Positions 56,757-64,000 of a DNA stretch of 64,000 nt are shown here, one piece after another (the first letter of the stretch is position 1; every line of letters begins with the position of its first letter). The position numbers and the translations under genes are program-made. The DNA comes from Glaciimonas sp. (GTDB taxonomy: Bacteria > Pseudomonadota > Gammaproteobacteria > Burkholderiales > Burkholderiaceae_D), in the NCBI GenBank assembly GCA_012927625.1, contig JABBOV010000022.1, positions 186,001-250,000 on the forward strand, read 5' to 3'. The notes below the pieces were generated by a model. It was not told where the DNA came from. It saw only the letters and a program-made list of their open reading frames with translations, and searched no databases.

Positions 56757-58217
56757 TTATTCTGTAAGCTTCTGTTTCAGCAGGGCCGTCACCTGGGCTG
56801 GATTGGCTTTGCCTTTGGTGGCTTTCATGGCTTGACCGATCAGCGCGTTGAAGGCCTTTTCCTTGCCGGCGCGGAAATCCTCGACCAGTTTGGCGTTATC
56901 AGCCATCACGATGTCGATGATTTTTTCCAGCGCGCCGCTGTCTGAAATTTGCTTCAAGCCACGGGCTTCGATGATCCGGTCGGCGCTGTCGTCGTGCTCT
57001 GGGCCGGCTTCCCACATCGCCGCAAAAACTTCCTTGGCAATTTTGTTGGAAACGGTGTCGTCGGCGATCCGTTGCAACAGCAGCGCCAATTGCGCCGCCG
57101 ATACCGGGCTGGCGGCGATGTCGATGTTGGTGCGCTTCAGGGCACCTGCGACGTCGCCCATCAGCCAGTTGGCGGCGGTTTTGGCTTGTTCCGGGCCGGT
57201 CTTGAGCACGACTGCCTCGAAGTAGAGCGCCATTGCTTTCGATTGCGTCAGCACTGCCGCATCGTATTCGGACAAATCGTAATCGCGGATCAGGCGTTGG
57301 CGCATGGCGTCCGGCAGTTCCGGCATGGCGGCTCTGACGCGCTCGATCCAGTCGGTTGCAATCATCAGCGGCGGCAAATCAGGGTCAGGGAAGTAGCGGT
57401 AATCCTGCGCGTCTTCCTTGCTGCGCATCGAGCGGGTTTCTTTCTTGTCCGGGTCGTACAGCCGGGTTTCCTGCGCCACTCTGCCACCGTCGCCGATCAG
57501 TTCGATCTGGCGTCGCACTTCATAGTTGATCGCATCTTCCATGAAGCGGAACGAGTTCAGGTTCTTGATTTCGCAGCGGGTGCCGTATTCTTTCTGGCCG
57601 AGTGGACGGACCGAGACGTTGGCATCGCAGCGGAACGAGCCTTCCTGCATGTTGCCGTCGCAAATCCCGAGCCACATTACCAGCGCATGCAGGGATTTGG
57701 CATACGCCACCGCTTCGGCGGCGCTACGCATGTCGGGTTCGGTGACGATTTCCAGCAGCGGAGTGCCGGCCCGGTTCAGGTCGATGCCGGTCATGCCGCG
57801 ATAATCTTCGTGCAGCGATTTGCCGGCATCTTCTTCCAGATGGGCGCGCGTCAGTTGCACCGAACGCAGTTCGGTCTTGCCATCCTGCTCCATCATGAAA
57901 GGCACGCGGCCGCCTTGCACTACCGGAATCTCGAACTGGCTGATCTGATAGCCTTTCGGCAGGTCGGGGTAGAAATAATTCTTGCGCGCAAAAATCGATT
58001 GCGGCGCAATGGTGGCGCCAATCGCCAGCCCGAACTGGATCGCGCGTTCGACTGCGCCCCGGTTCATCACCGGCAATACGCCGGGCAGCGCCAGATCGAC
58101 CGGGCAAGCCTGGGTGTTGGGTTCGGCACCGAAACGGGTCGATGCCGCACTGAAAATTTTTGATTGGGTCGAGAGTTGGGCGTGCGTCTCAAGACCGATT
58201 ACGACTTCCCATTGCAT
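56757..58217 (-). CDS. gatB: Asp-tRNA(Asn)/Glu-tRNA(Gln) amidotransferase subunit B
   Basis: GatB is the tRNA-binding, ATP-using subunit of the transamidase that turns Glu-tRNA(Gln) or Asp-tRNA(Asn) into the amide form. The 486-aa protein starts [20 protein letters not shown] (family signature VxxGLExHxQLxTxSK) and holds [31 protein letters not shown] and the C-terminal YqeY-like domain ending [11 protein letters not shown]. Complete length. It follows gatA by 39 bases. Repeat copy 8 lies three bases past its stop. Confidence 0.97.
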   Translation of the reverse strand: MQWEVVIGLETHAQLSTQSKIFSAASTRFGAEPNTQACPVDLALPGVLPVMNRGAVERAIQFGLAIGATIAPQSIFARKNYFYPDLPKGYQISQFEIPVVQGGRVPFMMEQDGKTELRSVQLTRAHLEEDAGKSLHEDYRGMTGIDLNRAGTPLLEIVTEPDMRSAAEAVAYAKSLHALVMWLGICDGNMQEGSFRCDANVSVRPLGQKEYGTRCEIKNLNSFRFMEDAINYEVRRQIELIGDGGRVAQETRLYDPDKKETRSMRSKEDAQDYRYFPDPDLPPLMIATDWIERVRAAMPELPDAMRQRLIRDYDLSEYDAAVLTQSKAMALYFEAVVLKTGPEQAKTAANWLMGDVAGALKRTNIDIAASPVSAAQLALLLQRIADDTVSNKIAKEVFAAMWEAGPEHDDSADRIIEARGLKQISDSGALEKIIDIVMADNAKLVEDFRAGKEKAFNALIGQAMKATKGKANPAQVTALLKQKLTE

Positions 58218-58256
58218 AGTGTCCTTGCTCGCTAAAAAAGCGTCTGTGTCGATATT

Positions 58257-59744
58257 TTAAATGTTGGCCGGTGCGCGCTGATGCCAGTCGGTCGCTAGCT
58301 GGAACTGGTGGGCTACATTGAGCAACTTGGCTTCGGCAAAATAGTTGCCGATGATTTGCAGCCCAACCGGGCGTGTCGCATTTTTTTCGCCTTGGCCGAA
58401 GCCGCACGGGATTGACATCCCCGGCAGGCCGGCCAAGCTGGTCGATAGGGTGAAAATGTCGGCTAAATAATTGGCTACCGGATCGTCGGTTTTGTCGCCC
58501 AGATCCCACGCTACGCTGGGCGCTACCGGCCCCATGATGACATCGCATTGCGCAAAGGCATGCTGAAAGTCTTGCGCAATCAGGCGGCGGATTTTTTGCG
58601 CCTGCAGGTAATACGCATCGTAATAGCCGTGGCACAGCACGTAGGAGCCAACCAGAATGCGGCGCTGGACTTCCTCGCCGAAACCTTCGGCGCGGGTCTT
58701 TTTGTACATATTCGACAAGTCCGTGTATTCCTTGGCGCGATGGCCGTAGCGCACACCGTCAAAACGGGATAGGTTGGACGATGCTTCAGCCGGTGCTATC
58801 ACGTAATACACCGGAATCGACAGCGCAGTATTCGGTAGCGAAATATCAACCAGAGTTGCGCCGAGCTTTTCATATTCCTGCAAGGCGGCGCGGATCGCTT
58901 GTTCGACATCGGACGCCAATCCGGTGCTGAAATATTCTTTTGGCAAACCGATGCGCAAGCCTTGCAGCGGTTGATGCAGGTCGCGGCTGTAGTCTTCTCG
59001 GTCGCCTCCTTTGCCGCACTCGAGGCTGGTCGAGTCGCGGGCATCGAAGCCGGCCATGGTGCTTAACAATAGCGCGCAATCTTCCGCGCTCCTGGCCATC
59101 GGGCCGGCCTGATCCAGCGAGGAGGCGAAGGCGATCATGCCGAAGCGCGATACCCGGCCGTAGGTCGGTTTGATGCCGGTAATGCCGCACAGCGCGGCCG
59201 GCTGGCGAATCGAACCGCCGGTGTCGGTGCCGGTGGCAGCCGGCGTCAAGCGTGCCGCCAGTGCCGCCGCCGAACCGCCGCTCGACCCGCCTGGCACAGC
59301 GCGCTTGTCCCAGGGATTTTTTACCGGGCCGAAGAACGAATTTTCATTGGCGGAGCCCATTGCGAATTCGTCGCAATTGAGCTTGCCCAAAGTCACCATG
59401 CCAGCGGCATTGAACTGTTCCACCACGGCGGCATCGAATGGGCTGGTGTAATTTTCCAGCATCTTCGAGCCGGCAGTCGAACGCCAGCCGCGCGTCACAA
59501 AAATATCCTTGTGCGCAATCGGAATCCCGGTCAGCAGCGTGGCTTGGTGACTGGCAATGCGCGCGTCGGCGGCTGCTGCCTGTTGCAAGGTCAGCGCTGC
59601 ATCCACATGCAAAAAGGCATTCAGGTCGCTGTGCTGGATGCGTTCCAGATGCAGCGCCGCCAGTTCGGTGGCGGAAATCTGTTTGGCCTGGAGCAGGGCC
59701 GAGAGTTGTTTGATAGTTTTGGTATGCATGAGGTCGGTATTCAT
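58257..59744 (-). CDS. gatA: Asp/Glu-tRNA amidotransferase subunit A (amidase)
   Basis: GatA hydrolyses glutamine to supply ammonia to GatB. The 495-aa protein has the amidase Ser-cisSer-Lys triad: Lys in IPIAHKDIF, then [20 protein letters not shown] and [17 protein letters not shown]. Length is normal. The start is taken as the ATG at 59744; an ATG at 59729 (MHTKTIKQL) is possible. A 93-bp gap to gatC holds a 12-bp-arm hairpin. Confidence 0.97.
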   Translation of the reverse strand: MNTDLMHTKTIKQLSALLQAKQISATELAALHLERIQHSDLNAFLHVDAALTLQQAAAADARIASHQATLLTGIPIAHKDIFVTRGWRSTAGSKMLENYTSPFDAAVVEQFNAAGMVTLGKLNCDEFAMGSANENSFFGPVKNPWDKRAVPGGSSGGSAAALAARLTPAATGTDTGGSIRQPAALCGITGIKPTYGRVSRFGMIAFASSLDQAGPMARSAEDCALLLSTMAGFDARDSTSLECGKGGDREDYSRDLHQPLQGLRIGLPKEYFSTGLASDVEQAIRAALQEYEKLGATLVDISLPNTALSIPVYYVIAPAEASSNLSRFDGVRYGHRAKEYTDLSNMYKKTRAEGFGEEVQRRILVGSYVLCHGYYDAYYLQAQKIRRLIAQDFQHAFAQCDVIMGPVAPSVAWDLGDKTDDPVANYLADIFTLSTSLAGLPGMSIPCGFGQGEKNATRPVGLQIIGNYFAEAKLLNVAHQFQLATDWHQRAPANI

Positions 59745-59778
59745 TCAACGTAAAAGTTGCGCGGCAACTCACTTCGCT

Positions 59779-59804
59779 CCTCTCTCCCGCTTGCGGGAGA
59801 GAGG
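59779..59804. repeat. Strong inverted repeat between gatC and gatA
   Basis: CCTCTCTCCCGC-TT-GCGGGAGAGAGG: 12-base perfect arms with a 2-base loop (4 bases unpaired at most). This 'CTCTCCCGC..GCGGGAGAG' motif is a common intergenic palindrome in proteobacteria. It is transcribed within the gatCAB operon and may influence gatC/gatA mRNA stability or processing. Confidence 0.85.
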
Positions 59805-59837
59805 GCGGCCGTGGCGGTGCGTAAGGCCGGCGGCGGC

Positions 59838-60140
59838 TTATTCAATCACTTTGGGCACCAGATACAAGCCATCCTGTGTGGCGGGGGCGACTTTTTGATA
59901 ATCTTCGCGCCGGTTGGGCTCGGTCGCTACGTCTTCCCGCAGCCGCAGCGCCAAGCTTGGCATGTGGGCGGCGATCGGATGGCTTAAAGGTTCGATGCCG
60001 GTGGTATCGACTGCGCGCATTTGCTCAACCAGGGCAAAGATGCCATTGAGCTGCACCAGCGAGGTGGCGGCTTGCGCTTCACTCAGTTCGAGTTGCGCCA
60101 AATGGGCGATGCGTTTGACGTCGGAAATGGTTAATGACAT
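59838..60140 (-). CDS. gatC: Asp/Glu-tRNA amidotransferase subunit C
   Basis: GatC is the short linker subunit that stabilises GatA on GatB. The 100-aa product shows the typical [17 protein letters not shown] opening and [20 protein letters not shown] ending. The start is the ATG at 60140 (MSLTISDVK), chosen over the upstream open frame. It is the first gene of gatCAB and is divergent from mreB with 238 bases between starts. Confidence 0.94.
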   Translation of the reverse strand: MSLTISDVKRIAHLAQLELSEAQAATSLVQLNGIFALVEQMRAVDTTGIEPLSHPIAAHMPSLALRLREDVATEPNRREDYQKVAPATQDGLYLVPKVIE

Positions 60141-60348
60141 GGCTGGATGGCGCTTGAGGCGCATAAAAAGATGGGAAAAGTATTTTTAATGGCGGAAAAG
60201 CTGCGTCAAAACTGCCCATTGCGGAATAATTTTTGGCCTGTGCACAGTCTTGGTTTCACTGAATTATAAGGTAGAATGCCCGGTTGATACCTTGCTGGCG
60301 CGCTCGCTGCATCGCTGCAGGCACATACAACCACCTTAAAATGCTTAA

Positions 60349-61422
<1,074 letters not shown>

Positions 61423-61452
61423 ACAATGCGATATTGGTAACTTTTCAAGAGT

Positions 61453-61476
61453 GCAATTAAGGTTGCGATTAAGGTT
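61453..61476. repeat. 12-bp near-perfect tandem duplication
   Basis: GCAATTAAGGTT and GCGATTAAGGTT in tandem (11 of 12 bases), after the mreB stop. Confidence 0.85.
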
Positions 61477-61635
61477 GCAGCCGATGTTATGTACAAAAAA
61501 TTCAGTCCACGAAAAACACGAAAGACACCAAAAAACTTTCTCTGCAGCATTCGAAAGGATGGCGTTATGCATTCTTCCGTGCAATTGTGTCTTGCATGCA
61601 CCGTGTGTGACATCAGTTAGATTAGATTGACTTGA

Positions 61636-62649
61636 ATGCAATACAGTCCACCGCCACTTTTCAAGCAAGGCGCCTCGGCACGGGTGAAAGTGGTATTTTT
61701 CGCTTTGATCGCAATCGTATTGCTAGTGGCCGACTCGCACCTGCGCTCGCTTGGCCTGATTCGGCAGGCGGTTGGCACTGTGCTCTACCCACTGCAGATG
61801 GTGGCGCTGATGCCGCGCGATGCCGCATACCGGGTGGGCGATTATTTTTCATCGGTTGCAGCATTGCAAAACGAAGTCAACGGCTTGCGGCTGCGGCAAC
61901 TCCAGAATGCCCCGGTAATCCAGCAGTCGCAGCAACTGATAGCAGAGAACGGCCACTTGCGCAAATTGATGGCGGCGGCCGAGCGTTTGTTGGTTCAGTC
62001 GGTGTTGGCTGAAATTCTGTACGATGCGCGTGACGCCTATAGCCGCAAGATTGTGGTCAATCGTGGCGCACAGCATGGCGTGGCTGCCGGGCAACCGGTT
62101 ATCGATGATATGGGTGTGGTGGGCCAAGTTACGCGGGTATTTCCCTTTACCTCGGAAATCACGTTATTGACGGATCGGGATCAAGCTATCCCCGTGATGG
62201 TCGTGCGCAATGGCTTGCGCAGCGTGGCGTATGGTCATGGCCAATCCGGGCTGCTTGATTTGCGTTTCATAGCAGTCAATGCCGACATCCAGAAGGGGGA
62301 TGTGCTGACGACTTCCGGTATCGACGGAATTTATCCGGCCGGCTTGTCGGTGGCGCGGGTAGTGCAAGTTGATAATATATTGAACGATCCTTTTCTACGC
62401 GTGACCAGCGCGCCACTGGCCGAGCTTGGCAACAACAAGCAGTTCCTGATATTGCTGGCGCAAGCAAAACAGCAGATCCATGCTCCAGCAATAGCTGGCA
62501 AGGACAAGCAAGACGCGAACAAGTCAGGCAAGGCCAAGCAAAATACAAGCAAGCAGGAAGAAGTCAAAGATCAGACTGTCCCGCTGCGTGCGATTGATAA
62601 TCCCAAAAAATCCGCCAGCGCGCCTAAACACCCGGAATCCGCGCAATGA
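61636..62649 (+). CDS. mreC: Cell shape-determining protein MreC
   Basis: MreC links cytoplasmic MreB to periplasmic wall enzymes. The 337-aa protein has one membrane helix (about residues 19-36), a coiled coil (about 70-115) and the periplasmic beta domains (AEILYDARDAYSRKIVVNRG, GVVGQVTRVFPFTSEITLLTDRD, SGIDGIYPAGLSVARV). The last 60 residues are a Lys/Gln/Ala-rich low-complexity tail. It overlaps mreD by 4 bp. Confidence 0.95.
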   Translation: MQYSPPPLFKQGASARVKVVFFALIAIVLLVADSHLRSLGLIRQAVGTVLYPLQMVALMPRDAAYRVGDYFSSVAALQNEVNGLRLRQLQNAPVIQQSQQLIAENGHLRKLMAAAERLLVQSVLAEILYDARDAYSRKIVVNRGAQHGVAAGQPVIDDMGVVGQVTRVFPFTSEITLLTDRDQAIPVMVVRNGLRSVAYGHGQSGLLDLRFIAVNADIQKGDVLTTSGIDGIYPAGLSVARVVQVDNILNDPFLRVTSAPLAELGNNKQFLILLAQAKQQIHAPAIAGKDKQDANKSGKAKQNTSKQEEVKDQTVPLRAIDNPKKSASAPKHPESAQ

Positions 62650-63158
62650 GCCGCCCCCATTACATCCTGTTGCCGGCCAACTCCTGGTTCATTTTTATAA
62701 GCCTGGTAGGTGCATTCCTGCTAAATTTACAACCTATGGGCGGCTGGATCGGGATGCCCGATTTTGTCGCGCTGGTATTGGTATTCTGGAGCATCCACCA
62801 GCCGCGCAAGGTGGGTATCGGCGTTGCATTCTTGATGGGTTTGCTGATGGATGTGCACGATGCCGCCCTGTTGGGTGAAAACGCACTGGCGTACACCTTG
62901 CTATCTTATTTTGCTATAACTATCCACCGCCGCGTGCTGTGGTTTCCCACCCTGCCGCAGATTTGGTACATCCTGCCTTTATTGCTGATGACGCAGTTGG
63001 TGCAGATGCTGGTGCAACTGCTCGTCAGCGGCAAGGTAGCGGGCTGGGCGTTTTTCCTGGAAAGCTTTGTTTCTGCAGCCTTGTGGCCGCTGGTGACAGG
63101 GCTGTTGCTGGCGCCGCAGCGGCGGTCCATCGACCGGGATGAGACGCGGCCGCTGTGA
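62646..63158 (+). CDS. mreD: Rod shape-determining membrane protein MreD
   Basis: The 170-aa protein has about five membrane helices and the MreD pattern (MGGWIGMPDFVALVLVFWSI, VGIGVAFLMGLLMDVHDAAL, LGENALAYTLLSYFAI). It acts with MreB and MreC in rod-shape maintenance. Starts within the mreC stop and is followed after 31 bases by the PBP2 gene. Confidence 0.95.
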   Translation: MSRPHYILLPANSWFIFISLVGAFLLNLQPMGGWIGMPDFVALVLVFWSIHQPRKVGIGVAFLMGLLMDVHDAALLGENALAYTLLSYFAITIHRRVLWFPTLPQIWYILPLLLMTQLVQMLVQLLVSGKVAGWAFFLESFVSAALWPLVTGLLLAPQRRSIDRDETRPL

Positions 63159-63189
63159 GCCTGGAGAATGACGCGGTGGCGGAAAATGC

Positions 63190-64000
63190 ATGACTGAGTT
63201 CAAGAATACCGAGCGTGAATTATATTTCTTTCGCCTGCGACTGACGGTGGCGGGCATCTTCGTATTGGTCTGCTTCGGCTTGTTGTTGTCCCGCTTCCTG
63301 TGGTTGCAGGTCTACAGGCATGACGATTATGCAGCGCGGGCTGAAAACAACCGGATCTCGATTATTCCGCTGGTGCCCAATCGTGGGTCCATCATGGACC
63401 GCAATGGCGTCATTCTGGCGCACAATTATTCCGCTTATACGTTAGAAATAACGGCTTCCAAGTTAGATGGCAAGATTGACGATGTGATTGACGAGCTGGC
63501 AACTGTGGTCGATATCCAGAGCAAAGACCGTAGGCGTTTCAGGAAGCTTCTGGATGAATCCAGAAAATTGGGAAGTTTGCCGATCCGCACCCGGCTTACC
63601 GATGAAGAGGTGGCCCGTTTCACCGTACAGCGTTACCGCTTTCCTGGCGTCGAAATCCAGGCCCGGCCGTTTCGACAGTATCCATTAAACGAATCCGCCG
63701 CGCACGTAATCGGCTATATCGGCCGCATCAGCCAAAGGGATGCCGATGTCATCGACGAGTCGGATGACGCTGCCAACTATAACGGCACCAACTACATCGG
63801 CAAGAATGGCCTGGAAAAAAGTTATGAGACAGCGCTACATGGCACCACCGGCTACGAAAAGGTCGAAGTCTCAGCCAGCGGCAAAGCGGTGCGCACCTTG
63901 TCCAGAACGCCCTCCATACCCGGCGATAATCTGATCCTGTCAATCGATATGGGATTGCAGCAAATTGTCGAGCAAGCATTTGGCGACCGGCGCGGCGCCC
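63190..64000 (+). CDS. mrdA: Penicillin-binding protein 2 (N-terminal part; runs off the window)
   Basis: The first 270 codons are present. A membrane helix (about residues 20-42) is followed by FLWLQVYRHDDYAARAENNR, the PBP dimerization start VPNRGSIMDRNGVILAHNYS, and a long periplasmic pedestal domain (PGVEIQARPFRQYPLNESAA, HVIGYIGRIS, GKNGLEKSYE). The transpeptidase domain and catalytic Ser lie beyond base 64000. PBP2 is the class B transpeptidase of the elongasome and fits after mreBCD. The ATG at 63190 is chosen for the family N-terminus. Confidence 0.95.
   Translation, partial: MTEFKNTERELYFFRLRLTVAGIFVLVCFGLLLSRFLWLQVYRHDDYAARAENNRISIIPLVPNRGSIMDRNGVILAHNYSAYTLEITASKLDGKIDDVIDELATVVDIQSKDRRRFRKLLDESRKLGSLPIRTRLTDEEVARFTVQRYRFPGVEIQARPFRQYPLNESAAHVIGYIGRISQRDADVIDESDDAANYNGTNYIGKNGLEKSYETALHGTTGYEKVEVSASGKAVRTLSRTPSIPGDNLILSIDMGLQQIVEQAFGDRRGA

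Noticed and set aside
56949-58163. Long antisense reading frame of 404 codons on the plus strand
   Set aside because: It lies wholly opposite gatB, whose family motifs are clear along its length; GC-rich codon use leaves the opposite frame open.
61498-61540. CACGAAAAACACGAAAGACAC-like A-rich stretch between mreB and mreC, possible repeat
   Set aside because: Only one copy seen in this window and short; cannot be called a repeat from the sequence here.

Overview
The window is a chromosomal segment of a Gram-negative bacterium, most likely a betaproteobacterium of the order Burkholderiales, with Oxalobacteraceae (Herminiimonas/Collimonas/Undibacterium-like) as my best guess. The reasons are the gene sets xthA/pyrE, gatC-gatA-gatB facing mreB-mreC-mreD-mrdA, the rsmB-DUF4390-ntrY-ntrX block, the smg-topB pair, a 3-hydroxybutyrate-oligomer hydrolase, and DUF2917 and DUF1840 proteins. 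Coding density is high and both strands are used. I found no rRNA, tRNA, CRISPR array, phage or intact insertion sequence.

Layout. 1-5.7 kb: the 3' part of a tightly overlapped operon (ATP-grasp, PRTase-TRSP, HAD phosphatase, second PRTase with PELOTA-like tail, citrate-lyase-like C-C lyase, TerD/TerA-type protein). It matches the computationally predicted 'Ter' stress system that is thought to make a nucleoside-like metabolite. 5.9-17 kb: a signalling island (PAS kinase and HD-GYP on the minus strand; globin-like-EAL-REC-PAS protein, a 98-aa unknown, HDOD, PAS kinase, REC with a degenerate HD-GYP, and REC on the plus strand) that surrounds fmt. 17-20.4 kb: smg and topB. 20.4-31.6 kb: an accessory mosaic of small lipoprotein, MFS transporter, DUF2917/LysR pair, small hydrophilic proteins, radical SAM/B12 protein, DUF305 plus YVTN propeller, and 3HB-oligomer hydrolase. 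31.9-45 kb: an envelope region (ABC exporter with LolA-like protein and outer-membrane barrel, LpxR deacylase, GST, DODA-type dioxygenase, large MscS channel, and a two-component system divergent from a Spy-like chaperone). 45-47 kb: hppD and DUF1840. 47.4-64 kb: conserved housekeeping blocks rsmB-ntrYX, xthA/pyrE, TPR-glycosyltransferase, DUF2721, gatCAB, and mreBCD-mrdA running off the right edge.

The most unusual non-coding signal is a family of eight AT-rich 65-75 bp elements scattered between genes. Each has a GGAGTAT-like start, a central (C)CGCAT and an AAAATAC-N-GTAT end able to fold into hairpins, and nearly every copy sits at a gene 3' end. Other notable points are a 25-bp-arm inverted repeat in the divergent promoter of the two-component system/Spy pair, decayed fragments of a radical SAM gene and of a LysR gene, an NtrX lacking its AAA+ domain, a degenerate HD-GYP, a GCS-like domain with Gln where the heme-ligating His is expected, a CobW-like protein without a P-loop, and several 12-13 bp perfect or near-perfect tandem duplications. 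All family assignments are from reading the translated sequence; no database search was run.
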